This document shows, one piece after another, positions 52,252 through 63,098 of a stretch of 64,000 nucleotides of DNA; the stretch's first letter is position 1; the number at the start of each line of letters is the position of its first letter. The stretch is from Brevibacillus thermoruber 423. GTDB lineage: Bacteria > Bacillota > Bacilli > Brevibacillales > Brevibacillaceae. The stretch lies in assembly GCF_000454065.1 (NCBI RefSeq), contig NZ_KE695656.1:906-64905 (forward strand), given 5' to 3'. Under the pieces are notes generated by a model that searched no databases, was not told the origin of the DNA, and worked only from the letters and a program-made list of their open reading frames with translations. The position numbers and the translations under genes are program-made.

Positions 52252-53343
52252 CTACAACGCTTTTTCCAACAGCTTGGGCTTGGCGAAGATCATCCGCCCC
52301 GCCGAGGTTTGCAGCACGCTGGTGACCAGCACGTCGACGTCGTTGCCGATGTATTCGCGTCCCCCTTCGACGACGATCATCGTGCCGTCGTCCAGGTACG
52401 CCACCCCTTGGCCGTGCTCCTTGCCGTCCTTGATCACCTGGACGGTCAGCTCTTCGCCGGGGAGAACCACCGGCTTGACCGCATTGGCCAGATCGTTGAT
52501 GTTCAGCACCGACACGCCCTGCAGTTCGCACACCTTGTTCAGGTTGAAATCGTTGGTGACGACCTTGCCGTTCATCACCTTCGCCAGCTTGATCAGCTTG
52601 CTGTCCACTTCGGAGACCTCTTCAAAGTCTCCTTCGTAGATCTGCACCTTGACCTTCATCTCTTTCTGGATCTTGTTCAGGATGTCCAGTCCTCGGCGGC
52701 CGCGGTTGCGCTTCAACACGTCGGACGAGTCGGCGATGTGCTGCAGCTCTTCCAGCACGAAGCCGGGAATCACCAGCACTCCTTCCAGGAAACCCGTCCG
52801 GCAGATGTCGGCAATCCGCCCGTCGATAATCACGCTGGTGTCCAAAATCTTGTACTCCACGTTGGACGGCGTTCCGCTGTTTTCCTTTTTGCCTTTTTCC
52901 CTGCGTCCGATGGAAAAGACGGCCATGATCTCATCACGTTTGCGGAAGCCCACCTGGAAGCCCAGGTATCCGAGCAGACACGACACCATCAACGGCAGCA
53001 GATCGCCTATCACCGGAATCGGGATGTTGCTGATGGGAAGGAATAATAAAAAGGCAACAATTAGACCAATAATCAACCCCATCGCGCCGAACATGACATC
53101 CACAATTGGCAGCTTGATCAGCGTTTCTTCTCCCCACCGGACGATGCGCAGCGTGTAATCGACCAGCCAGTTGGCGAGGAAGAAGAAAATCACGGCGCCT
53201 AAAACGGCTCCGATATAACTCTTGTAATGCACGTCACCGAAATTGAGCAGCGTATCCAGCAAGTCAAACAGGTCGGGACCAAATTTGTAACCCAGGCCGC
53301 CCCCGACCAGCACAAAAAAGCTTTTTCCTAATCGGCGAACCAT
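52252..53343 (-). CDS. yacL: PIN/TRAM-domain membrane protein YacL
   Basis: 363 aa. Four N-terminal hydrophobic segments (to about residue 140) anchor a PIN nuclease-fold domain ([20 protein letters not shown] with catalytic-type Asp, [10 protein letters not shown]) and a C-terminal TRAM RNA-binding domain ([20 protein letters not shown]). Function is not established; the fold suggests RNA binding or cleavage at the membrane. Sigma-A promoter at 53440-53469. ATG 53343 after AGGAGGTG. Confidence 0.93.
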   Translation of the reverse strand: MVRRLGKSFFVLVGGGLGYKFGPDLFDLLDTLLNFGDVHYKSYIGAVLGAVIFFFLANWLVDYTLRIVRWGEETLIKLPIVDVMFGAMGLIIGLIVAFLLFLPISNIPIPVIGDLLPLMVSCLLGYLGFQVGFRKRDEIMAVFSIGRREKGKKENSGTPSNVEYKILDTSVIIDGRIADICRTGFLEGVLVIPGFVLEELQHIADSSDVLKRNRGRRGLDILNKIQKEMKVKVQIYEGDFEEVSEVDSKLIKLAKVMNGKVVTNDFNLNKVCELQGVSVLNINDLANAVKPVVLPGEELTVQVIKDGKEHGQGVAYLDDGTMIVVEGGREYIGNDVDVLVTSVLQTSAGRMIFAKPKLLEKAL

Positions 53344-53439
53344 GCCTTCACCTCCTCTTATTAATATAGACAGAAGTCCGCAGGAAAAACCCTGCTTCCT
53401 TAACATGGCTCACACATTTCATGGCGGCACTTCTCCCCC

Positions 53440-53469
53440 ACTATATCAAAGATGAAAACTCAGTGTCAA
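53440..53469 (-). promoter_or_regulatory. Promoter of yacL-ispD-ispF
   Basis: Minus strand TTGACA (53469-53464), 18-bp spacer, TATAGT (53445-53440). Confidence 0.8.
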
Positions 53470-53540
53470 ATAGCCAAAGATTTTAACATACATGTTAAAT
53501 TTCCGTCAATGGAGAACGCCCGTTTTCCTCCGTTCCCAAA

Positions 53541-53570
53541 TTGACAGGGGACGGATTCCCTTCTTATAAT
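53541..53570 (+). promoter_or_regulatory. Consensus sigma-A promoter of the MazG-like gene
   Basis: TTGACA (53541-53546), 18-bp spacer, TATAAT (53565-53570): both hexamers are perfect. It diverges from the yacL promoter 70 bp away. Confidence 0.88.
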
Positions 53571-53633
53571 GACAGTAGCAAATTGAATGAAAAATTCTGA
53601 CGATATCAACAGCCTGAAGCAGAGGTGACTCAC

Positions 53634-54029
53634 ATGGACCATCGAAACGTGGACGACTTCCAAACGCAGGTCTCGGAGCTGCTGCTCAGACACCGCAGCG
53701 TACTGGACGTCATGTCCAAAATTCAGGAAACAGCGGCCCGTATCAACCGTTCACTGACCAAAGCCATCACCGAATGCGGCTGTGTCGAAGTGGTTGCCAA
53801 GAAGCAGTCCTACGATCCCCGTAAAAGTTTGCAGGAAAACCAATCGCTCTTGGACACTCATTTTTCCGGCCCCTTGTGCGAACATTGCCGCGACGTATTG
53901 ACGGCGGAGCTGGGCAAAAACCTCTTCTACCTCACCGCGCTGTGCAACATTACCGACATCAGGCTGGAAGACGTCATCCGGCAGGAGTCGGAGCGCCTCA
54001 ATACCCTCGGGGTATTCAACCTGTCATAG
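53634..54029 (+). CDS. Cysteine-containing, MazG-like small protein (DUF1573-type annotation in relatives)
   Basis: 131 aa, soluble, mostly helical. The C-terminal half (AELGKNLFYLTALCNITDIR and LEDVIRQESERLNTLGVF) resembles the helix of MazG-type NTP pyrophosphohydrolases that normally reads EELGDVLWYL..., but the key Asp is replaced by Lys/Asn (ELGKN). There are two cysteine pairs, CGC (about 50-52) and CEHC (about 83-86), which could hold a metal. Homologs in Bacilli are, as I recall, labelled DUF1573; that label I cannot verify. ATG 53634 with GAGGTG ahead. A perfect sigma-A promoter and its own terminator suggest steady expression. Confidence 0.75.
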   Translation: MDHRNVDDFQTQVSELLLRHRSVLDVMSKIQETAARINRSLTKAITECGCVEVVAKKQSYDPRKSLQENQSLLDTHFSGPLCEHCRDVLTAELGKNLFYLTALCNITDIRLEDVIRQESERLNTLGVFNLS

Positions 54030-54080
54030 ACTCCCATTTGGTATTACGATTGTACGCAAAGAAAAGTTGCATGTTCAAAG

Positions 54081-54108
54081 AAAAAACCCGCTTTCGCGAG
54101 CGGGTTTT
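54081..54108. terminator. Bidirectional terminator between the MazG-like gene and pssA
   Basis: AAAACCCGCT / AGCGGGTTTT with loop TTCGCG. The plus side continues TCTCTCG, the minus side has TTTTTTC, so it can end both converging genes. Confidence 0.82.
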
Positions 54109-54186
54109 CTCTCGACAGCCGGACCGGATATCCGACAGGCCAGGCGGGACCGCATCCGAACGGTACCGGCATGCGTCCGTGAGGCG

Positions 54187-54915
54187 TTATTCAAACGGCA
54201 GTGACTCTTCTTCGCTTTCCTTTTTCTTTCGCAGTTTTTTCACCAAAAGGTCAACGTTTTTTTTTATTCCGTACAGGGCGTAAAAGGCGAGCGGCAGGAA
54301 GACGATTTTGGGAAACTGCTGCGGGTACTTGATCGCCACGACGACCACAAGCGCCACGATGAGGGGCGTGATCCAAAACGCCGATTTCGGGATGCCCACC
54401 TTTTTGAAGTTCGGATACTTGATGGTGGACACCATCAAAAAGGCCAGCAGCAGCATGCCGACCGCCAGCATCGCCACGTTGAACACCTGGTGGTACAGGG
54501 CCAGCGTCGCAAGCACCCCGCCCGCAGCCGTGATCGGCAGACCGACGAAGTAGCCGGGCACGCCTGCCTGGACGTTGAAGCGCGCCAGCCTGAGCGCCCC
54601 GCAAATCGGGAAGATGGCCGTCACCACAATGCCGAACAGGTGCAGATCCTGCAATGCCACCACATACATGATAAACGCCGGGGCCACCCCGAACGTAATG
54701 ACGTCGGAAAGGGAATCCAGCTCTTTGCCAAACTCGCTCTGCACGTTCAGCATGCGGGCCACCCGTCCGTCCAGTCCGTCCATCAGCATCCCGACGATGA
54801 CGGTAATCGCCGCGTAATCCACGTACTGGTCGCCCTGAAACGCGAGAATGATGGCGACGATCCCCAAAAACAAATTACTTATGGTTAGCATGTTCGGCAA
54901 CGATTTCACGAACAT
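54187..54915 (-). CDS. pssA: CDP-diacylglycerol-serine O-phosphatidyltransferase
   Basis: 242 aa membrane enzyme with six to seven hydrophobic segments and the CDP-alcohol phosphotransferase motif D-G-x2-D-G-x2-A-R-x8-G-x3-D-x3-D (DGLDGRVAR ... GKELDSLSD, residues about 46-71). It makes phosphatidylserine, precursor of phosphatidylethanolamine; no psd gene is next to it here, unlike in B. subtilis. The C-terminal tail is highly charged. Start after AGGAGGTAG. Confidence 0.93.
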   Translation of the reverse strand: MFVKSLPNMLTISNLFLGIVAIILAFQGDQYVDYAAITVIVGMLMDGLDGRVARMLNVQSEFGKELDSLSDVITFGVAPAFIMYVVALQDLHLFGIVVTAIFPICGALRLARFNVQAGVPGYFVGLPITAAGGVLATLALYHQVFNVAMLAVGMLLLAFLMVSTIKYPNFKKVGIPKSAFWITPLIVALVVVVAIKYPQQFPKIVFLPLAFYALYGIKKNVDLLVKKLRKKKESEEESLPFE

Positions 54916-55009
54916 AGACTACCTCCTGGTTTGGTTCGCAAAGGAGACGCGAAAAATCTGTCCATTGCCGGCAAGTCCCCTTGGCAAAGATCAATGCAAT
55001 CATGCCTGT

Positions 55010-55039
55010 ATCCTATTCTACCTCAAATGTGCCTGTCAA
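55010..55039 (-). promoter_or_regulatory. Possible promoter of pssA inside the disA end
   Basis: Minus strand TTGACA (55039-55034), 18-bp spacer, TAGGAT (55015-55010). The -35 box is inside the last codons of disA. Confidence 0.45.
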
Positions 55040-56099
55040 TGAACACCTGCTCCTGGATCCGTTTCAACCCTTCCTTGATCGCCCGCGCCCGCACTTCGCC
55101 GATGCCGTCCACCTCGTCCAGCTCCTCGATGGTGGCCATCATGATCCGCGGCAGATTGTGAAAATGATCCACCAGGTTGGATATGATCGTCATCGGCAGG
55201 CGGGGAATCTTGTTGAGGATGCGGTATCCGCGCGGCGACACCGACTCCTCCAGCATGCTGGCGTTGGCGGGATAGCCAAGAATTCGCAAAAATGAACTGA
55301 TTTCCAACATTTCATCGGCGGTCAGTTTCTTCATTTCCTTGAGCACCTGTTCCGCCGGCAGGTTGGGGTCGCGGCTGTAATCGCGAATCAGCATGCGGGC
55401 TTCCTCTTCGATATTGGCGACCAGCTCATCCACCTGCATGCTGACAAGCCGCCCTTCCGTCCCCAGTTCATAAATATACTTGGTAATCTCCGCTTTGATG
55501 CGTAAAACCATCTCGATCCGCTGCAAAACGGAGGTGACTTCGTGCAGCGTCACCAATTCTTCAAACTCCATCGCGCCCAGGTTGGTCAGCGTCTGGTCCA
55601 GCACGGCCTTGTACTTTTCCAGCGTGGAGAGGGCCTGATTGGCCTTGGCCAAAATCACGCTGATGTCGTTCAAGACGTAGCGGAAATGGCCTTGATACAG
55701 CGTGATCACGTTGCGCCGCTGGGAGATGGCGATGACCAGGTGGTTGGTCTGAATGGCCGTCCGCTGCGCCGTGCGATGGCGCGTTCCCGTCTCGCTCGAA
55801 GGGATGGAGGCGGGGGGAAACAACTGGGCGTTGGCGTACAAAATCCGCTTGGCGTCTTCACTTACTATGATCGCCCCGTCCATCTTGGCCAATTCATACA
55901 AATGAGCGGGCGTGAAGTCGCAATTAATGGAAAAGCCCCCGTCCACGATGCCTTTCATCTCCGGGCCGTATCCGACGACGATCAGGCCGCCCGTTTTCGC
56001 CCGCAGCACGTTTTCCAGCCCCTCGCGAAGCGGCGTCCCGGGAGCGACGAGGCGCAGGACATCGCTGTACTGCGGCTCTCTTTTGTTTGTCTCGAACAT
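55023..56099 (-). CDS. disA: DNA integrity scanning protein DisA (diadenylate cyclase)
   Basis: 358 aa. The DAC domain has DGA (residues 74-76) and RHR (107-109), needed for c-di-AMP synthesis. A long helical spine follows and the C-terminal helix-hairpin-helix domain ([20 protein letters not shown]) binds branched DNA. It checks DNA lesions before sporulation and makes c-di-AMP. Follows radA by 9 bp; in B. subtilis RadA restrains DisA. Confidence 0.97.
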   Translation of the reverse strand: MFETNKREPQYSDVLRLVAPGTPLREGLENVLRAKTGGLIVVGYGPEMKGIVDGGFSINCDFTPAHLYELAKMDGAIIVSEDAKRILYANAQLFPPASIPSSETGTRHRTAQRTAIQTNHLVIAISQRRNVITLYQGHFRYVLNDISVILAKANQALSTLEKYKAVLDQTLTNLGAMEFEELVTLHEVTSVLQRIEMVLRIKAEITKYIYELGTEGRLVSMQVDELVANIEEEARMLIRDYSRDPNLPAEQVLKEMKKLTADEMLEISSFLRILGYPANASMLEESVSPRGYRILNKIPRLPMTIISNLVDHFHNLPRIMMATIEELDEVDGIGEVRARAIKEGLKRIQEQVFIDRHI

Positions 56100-56108
56100 A
56101 GGTTGCGT

Positions 56109-57476
56109 CTACCCCCTTAGCACCTCGTCCAAAGCTTCGGCGATGTTGCTGATGCCGATTACGTCCATGCCGGTCGGGACTTCCAGGCCGCGGATGTTCT
56201 TTTCCGGAATGATCACCCGCTTGAACCCCAGCTTGTGGGCTTCCCTGACCCGCTGTTCGATCCGGGAAACTCCACGCACTTCGCCCGTCAGCCCCACTTC
56301 GCCGATGACGACGTCGTGCGGGTTGGTCGGCTGGTCGCGGAAACTGCTGGCGATGCTGACCGCAATCGCCAAATCGACGGCCGGCTCATCCAGCCGCACG
56401 CCGCCGGCCACGTTGACGTACGCGTCCTGGTTTTGCAGCATCAGTCCCATGCGCTTTTCCAGCACGGCCATGATCATGGCCACGCGCTGATGGTCCACCC
56501 CGGTCGCCATCCGCCGCGGCGTCACAAAGCTGGTGGGCGCCACCAGCGCCTGCAGTTCCACCAGCACCGGCCGCGTTCCTTCCATGCTGGCCACCACCGT
56601 GGAACCAGCCACGCCGACGGGCCGCTCCGCGAGAAAGATTTCCGACGGATTGCCCACCTCTTCCAAGCCCCGTTCCTTCATCTCAAAAATGCCGATCTCG
56701 TTGGTGGAGCCAAAGCGGTTTTTCACCGCCCGCAAGATGCGGAAGGTGTTGTGCCGCTCCCCTTCAAAGTAGAGCACGGCATCCACCATGTGCTCCAGCA
56801 TGCGGGGACCGGCGATGGACCCTTCCTTGGTCACGTGGCCGACAATGAAGGTGGCGATGCCCTTGCCCTTGGCAATGCGCATCAACTGGGCGGTCGCCTC
56901 CCGCACCTGCGCCACGCTGCCCGCCGCGGACTGAACGGCGGGATGAAACACGGTTTGTATCGAGTCAATAATCAACACATGCGGATCTACCTGATTAATA
57001 TGCTGTTCGATCAGTTCCAAGTCGTTCTCCGCCAGCACGTACATGGGCGGAGTGTTCATCCCCAGGCGGTCGGCCCGCAGCTTGATCTGCTTGGCCGACT
57101 CCTCGCCGGAGACGTACAGCACTTTGAACCCCTGATGGGCGAGCGCAAAAGACGTCTGCAGCAGCAGGGTCGATTTGCCGATCCCGGGATCCCCTCCGAC
57201 GAGAATCAGCGACCCGGGAACAAGTCCGCCGCCCAACACGCGGTTCAGTTCGCCGATCGTCGTATCCAGCCGCGGTTCTTCCTCGCTCGCCACCTGCGTC
57301 AGCGGCATGGCTTCCTGACGCTGCCCGCCGACCGTCAGCTCGTACCGGTGAGACGATTTGACCGCCACTTCTTCGACCATCGTGTTCCAACGGCTGCACC
57401 CCGGACATTTGCCCATCCATTTGGGCGATTCATAGCCACATTCTTGACACGCGTATTTCGTTTTATACTTTGACAT
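56109..57476 (-). CDS. radA: DNA repair protein RadA (Sms)
   Basis: 455 aa: N-terminal zinc finger (CQECG ... CPGC, residues 10-29), RecA-like ATPase with Walker [11 protein letters not shown], the RadA-specific KNRFG motif and a Lon-like C-terminal domain ([20 protein letters not shown]). Branch-migration helicase in recombination. Located between clpC and disA as in Bacilli; a terminator after clpC suggests partly separate expression. Confidence 0.97.
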   Translation of the reverse strand: MSKYKTKYACQECGYESPKWMGKCPGCSRWNTMVEEVAVKSSHRYELTVGGQRQEAMPLTQVASEEEPRLDTTIGELNRVLGGGLVPGSLILVGGDPGIGKSTLLLQTSFALAHQGFKVLYVSGEESAKQIKLRADRLGMNTPPMYVLAENDLELIEQHINQVDPHVLIIDSIQTVFHPAVQSAAGSVAQVREATAQLMRIAKGKGIATFIVGHVTKEGSIAGPRMLEHMVDAVLYFEGERHNTFRILRAVKNRFGSTNEIGIFEMKERGLEEVGNPSEIFLAERPVGVAGSTVVASMEGTRPVLVELQALVAPTSFVTPRRMATGVDHQRVAMIMAVLEKRMGLMLQNQDAYVNVAGGVRLDEPAVDLAIAVSIASSFRDQPTNPHDVVIGEVGLTGEVRGVSRIEQRVREAHKLGFKRVIIPEKNIRGLEVPTGMDVIGISNIAEALDEVLRG

Positions 57477-57530
57477 AACGGTACCTCGTCTGGGATTTCT
57501 CCTTTACATGTTTATCATACATGGGCGCAC

Positions 57531-57563
57531 AAAAAAAGAATACCTCCAGTTTCGGAGGCATTC
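57531..57563 (-). terminator. Terminator between clpC and radA
   Basis: Minus strand GAATGCCTCC pairs with GGAGGTATTC (one G-U), followed by TTTTTTTGTG. Lies 15 bp after the clpC stop. Whether it is fully efficient or radA has its own promoter just after it (a TATGAT is present near 57519) is open. Confidence 0.85.
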
Positions 57564-57577
57564 CTTTCTTTCGCCGA

Positions 57578-60028
<2,451 letters not shown>

Positions 60029-60107
60029 ATCGCGTACACCTCCAACCAGTATGTTCTCTCTATGGATAAAACTAATGCGTGATTCCGTCGATCATCAACC
60101 GATGTTC

Positions 60108-61169
60108 TCAGTGGGCGGAGAGGCGCTCCCGAATCAGGCGGGCCCGCCGTTCGTCCCGCTGTTCCGGCGTCAGCTTCTGCCCCGCGCGATGCTGCAGGAA
60201 CCCGGGCTGAGTCGTCACCAGCAGCTCGTTCAACAACTGGTGCGAAACGTTTTTGATGAGGCCCAGATCGAGGCCCAGCCGAACGTCGGAGAGGCGCTGT
60301 GACGCTTCCTTCGATTCCATCGTCCGCGCGTACCGCAAAATGCCGTACGAACGGAAGATGCGGTCCTCCAGGTCGACGCGGGAGTGCTCCATCAGGTAGC
60401 GGCGGGCAACGCGCTCCTGTTCGATGATCTGCCGCGCGACGCTGTAAAGGTTGGACAAAATGTCCGCCTCCGACATCCCCAGCGTCACCTGGTTGGAAAG
60501 CTGGAACAGGTTGCCCAGCGCTTCGCTGCCTTCGCCGTAGATGCCCCGGACCACCAGTCCCACCTGATTGATCGCCTGCAGAATGCGGTTGATCTGCTGG
60601 GTCATCACCAGGGCCGGCAGATGCAGCATGACCGAGGCGCGGATGCCGGTGCCGACGTTGGTCGGACAGCTCGTCAGGTATCCCCGCTTCTCGTCAAACG
60701 CGTACGTCAGGTGCTTTTCAAACACGTCGTCGATTTTGGTGCCGATCTCCCATGCTTCATTCAACTGGAACCCGGGCAGCAGCACCTGAATGCGGATGTG
60801 GTCCTCCTCGTTCACCATGATGCTGACCGATTCATCCTCGCTGAGCAGGACGGCCCCTTTGCGGGATTCCTCGGCAAGGTGGGGACTGATCAGGTGTTTT
60901 TCCACCAGCACGCGTTTCTCCAGCGGGCTTAGCTGGTCCATCTGGATCAACTGGAGCGGCGAACGATTTTTCATCGCTTCGACCTTGCTCACCTCCGCCA
61001 CTTTCTTCACCACCTCTTCCGCCTGGGAATCGGTGGCGAGCAGCGGGAACGGATGCTGCCGCAGGTTGCGGGCGATGCGCAGCCGCGTGCTGATGACGAT
61101 GTCGGAATCGGGTCCCTCCCCTTTCATCCAGTTGCTCCACGGGTTTTGCATGAACTTCTGTTGGGACAT
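60108..61169 (-). CDS. mcsB: Protein arginine kinase McsB
   Basis: 353 aa of the phosphagen-kinase fold. DSDIVISTRLRIARNL holds the nucleotide-binding Ser/Arg set and CPTNVGTGIRASVMLHLPAL the catalytic Cys loop. It phosphorylates arginines on CtsR and misfolded clients. Located between mcsA and clpC; AGGTGAGGC precedes the start. Confidence 0.97.
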   Translation of the reverse strand: MSQQKFMQNPWSNWMKGEGPDSDIVISTRLRIARNLRQHPFPLLATDSQAEEVVKKVAEVSKVEAMKNRSPLQLIQMDQLSPLEKRVLVEKHLISPHLAEESRKGAVLLSEDESVSIMVNEEDHIRIQVLLPGFQLNEAWEIGTKIDDVFEKHLTYAFDEKRGYLTSCPTNVGTGIRASVMLHLPALVMTQQINRILQAINQVGLVVRGIYGEGSEALGNLFQLSNQVTLGMSEADILSNLYSVARQIIEQERVARRYLMEHSRVDLEDRIFRSYGILRYARTMESKEASQRLSDVRLGLDLGLIKNVSHQLLNELLVTTQPGFLQHRAGQKLTPEQRDERRARLIRERLSAH

Positions 61170-61190
61170 ATCCGCCTCACCTCCCCCTGC

Positions 61191-61706
61191 TTACGATTGC
61201 GCGATTTTTTGTTCCAGCGCCCGGATGCGGTCGCGGATTTCGGCCGCCTTTTCGAACTCTTCGCTGGCGACATAGCGCTGCAGCGCGCTTTTTAGCTGTT
61301 CCAGCTCTTTGCGCAGCTTGAGCTGACCGCCGGTTCGCTCCGGCACTTTCCCCATATGCTGGGTATTGCCGTGAATCCGGCGGAAGAGCGGATCCAGCCG
61401 GTCGCCCAAAAACGTGTAGCAATCGCTGCAGCCGAACCGGCCGCTTTTGCTGAACTGGGCGTACGTGAGCCCGCAGGTTTCGCAGCGCAACGGCTTTTGT
61501 GCCGTTTCCTGCGATTTTTTGGTCATCGGATCAAAGTGCAACAGCCCCGAAAGGAGATTGTTGATGCTGAAGTTGTGAAAACCGGCAAAGACATCCCCTT
61601 TTTCCTGAGCGCAGTGCTCACAAATATGATATTCGGTTTTTTCACCGTTGACGATTTTGGTCAAATGCAGCGTCGCCGGTCGTTTCCCGCATTCTTCACA
61701 GTTCAT
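61191..61706 (-). CDS. mcsA: McsA, zinc-finger activator of McsB
   Basis: 171 aa with four CxxC pairs (CEECGK, CEHCAQ, CETCGL, CSDCYT) for two zinc sites, and a C-terminal UVR-type coiled coil (residues about 130-170, YVASEEFEKAAEIRDRIRAL). It activates the McsB kinase and also responds to heavy metals. Second gene of the operon. Confidence 0.96.
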   Translation of the reverse strand: MNCEECGKRPATLHLTKIVNGEKTEYHICEHCAQEKGDVFAGFHNFSINNLLSGLLHFDPMTKKSQETAQKPLRCETCGLTYAQFSKSGRFGCSDCYTFLGDRLDPLFRRIHGNTQHMGKVPERTGGQLKLRKELEQLKSALQRYVASEEFEKAAEIRDRIRALEQKIAQS

Positions 61707-61762
61707 CAGATCGTCCCTCCTAACCGGTTGCTTGACAGTCCGGGGTGGCTTGGTGAATGTTC

Positions 61763-62227
61763 TTACCGCAGCAAAATGGCAGCAATCATCTGTTTTAAAA
61801 TGTTGGCCCGCAGGCGGTCGCGCACTTCAGCTTCCACCGTCAGCACATTGCGCGAGGTGGCGATTTTCATCAGGGCCGCTTCCCGGTTGTTGATCAATCC
61901 TTCCTCCAGCAAGCGGTCGACAATCGCATGACCAACTCCCTGGGAGATGCTCTCGCCGATCAGCTCCTCGGTCAACAGTTCCTGCAGCCGGGCCTTGCTG
62001 ACGATCTGCACTTTGCGGATGCGGATGTAGCCGCCCCCGCCGCGCTTGCTTTCGACGATGTATCCTTTTTCGACCGTAAAGCGGGTGTTGATGACGTAGT
62101 TGATCTGAGACGGCACACACTGAAATAGGTCGGCAAGCTCGCTGCGCTGTATCTCGACAGAGCCGGTCGGACTCTCTTGAATGATGCGCTTGAGATGCTG
62201 CTCAATAATGTCCGAGATGTTCCGCAA
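61763..62227 (-). CDS. ctsR: Transcriptional repressor CtsR
   Basis: 154 aa: winged-helix N-domain with FQCVPSQINYVINTRFTVEKGYIVESKRGGGGYIRI-type sequence; its glycine-rich wing senses heat, and arginines there are McsB targets. It represses class III heat-shock genes and its own operon. Start is TTG 62227 with AGGAGG 7 nt before, since no ATG lies nearby. Operator and promoter are directly upstream. Confidence 0.97.
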   Translation of the reverse strand: MRNISDIIEQHLKRIIQESPTGSVEIQRSELADLFQCVPSQINYVINTRFTVEKGYIVESKRGGGGYIRIRKVQIVSKARLQELLTEELIGESISQGVGHAIVDRLLEEGLINNREAALMKIATSRNVLTVEAEVRDRLRANILKQMIAAILLR

Positions 62228-62263
62228 GTCGTCGCCTCCTGTTCCACTGTGTTTGTTCTTGAC

Positions 62264-62280
62264 TTTGACTATCTTTGACT
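62264..62280 (-). promoter_or_regulatory. CtsR operator
   Basis: Minus strand AGTCAAA-GAT-AGTCAAA, the tandem heptad with 3-bp spacer known for CtsR (RGTCAAA-NAN-RGTCAAA). Further partial heptads flank it (AATCAAAG before, GTCAAGAA after). It lies immediately downstream of the -10 box, over the transcription start, which suits repression. Confidence 0.9.
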
Positions 62281-62283
62281 TTG

Positions 62284-62312
62284 ATTATAATGGCTTTACG
62301 CCGCGGATGCAA
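62284..62312 (-). promoter_or_regulatory. ctsR operon promoter
   Basis: Minus strand TTGCAT (62312-62307), 17-bp spacer, TATAAT (62289-62284), next to the CtsR operator. Confidence 0.8.
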
Positions 62313-62360
62313 GAGGGGAATACACTTTCTAGTGTAGGCAAAAAGGCTTCGGTTGAAACC

Positions 62361-62400
62361 AAAACAAAAACCATCCCCGGCGGATGGTTTAGGGATGGTT
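62361..62400 (-). terminator. Terminator of the HAD phosphatase gene
   Basis: Minus strand AACCATCC pairs with GGATGGTT in two alternative ways (three copies of the arm between 62400 and 62369), followed by TTTTTGTTTTGG. The first arm overlaps the stop codon region at 62389. Confidence 0.78.
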
Positions 62401-63075
62401 GCTGTTGACTGTTGTTGGGGCCGGCAGGTGGTCCGGCAGCTGCGAGAATTCGGTGATGATCACATCGGCTCCGTCCAGTTCCCCCGGTTTGGCAAAGCCG
62501 AAGTCGCAGCCCACGGTAAACAGGCCGTTCGCTTTGCCCGCCTCCACATCGGAGTGCCGGTCTCCCACCATGACGGCCTGTTTCACGTCGTGATCACGCA
62601 GCAGTTTGGCGACGAGATCCCGTTTGGAACGCGTGTGAAAGCGGCCCGCGGAGTACAGGTCGGTAAACAGCGGCGTCAGCCCGTAATGCTCGCAGATGGC
62701 TTCGATGTACCGTTCCTGCCCGTTGCTGGCGACAAACAGGGCCACGCCCCGGGCATGCAGCTTCGCAAGCACTTCGCGGACACCCGGGTAGAGATCCGTG
62801 ACGTTCTGCCGCAGCAGGGCCAGTTCGTTTTCCAGCAGCAGCCGGTCGGCCGTTTTTTTGGTATCCTCGCTGATTCCCGGCAGCAATTTTGCCCAGACCT
62901 GCTCAATCGTCAGGCCCAAGACGTTGACCAATTCCCGCTCGTCGGGGGTGGGCCCGTCCCACAGCCCCTGTTCGCGGAGCTGTTCAAACGTCCGCTGGAA
63001 CGCAGGCGTCGACAGCTTCTCCGTCTGCAGCAGGGTTCCGTCCATGTCAAATAAAACAGCGTACGGTATACTCAT
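62389..63075 (-). CDS. HAD-family hydrolase (phosphoglycolate phosphatase-like)
   Basis: 228 aa: motif I FDMDGTLL (nucleophile Asp10), helical cap domain, motif II VASNGQ, motif III Lys in RSKRDLVAK, motif IV MVGDRHSDVEAG. It belongs to the subfamily I HAD phosphatases such as phosphoglycolate or pyrophosphatase PpaX-like enzymes; substrate not determined. It starts 23 bp after the glycosyltransferase gene and is probably cotranscribed with it. Confidence 0.88.
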   Translation of the reverse strand: MSIPYAVLFDMDGTLLQTEKLSTPAFQRTFEQLREQGLWDGPTPDERELVNVLGLTIEQVWAKLLPGISEDTKKTADRLLLENELALLRQNVTDLYPGVREVLAKLHARGVALFVASNGQERYIEAICEHYGLTPLFTDLYSAGRFHTRSKRDLVAKLLRDHDVKQAVMVGDRHSDVEAGKANGLFTVGCDFGFAKPGELDGADVIITEFSQLPDHLPAPTTVNSNHP

Positions 63076-63098
63076 GGCTCCCTCCTCGTCCTGTCCGG

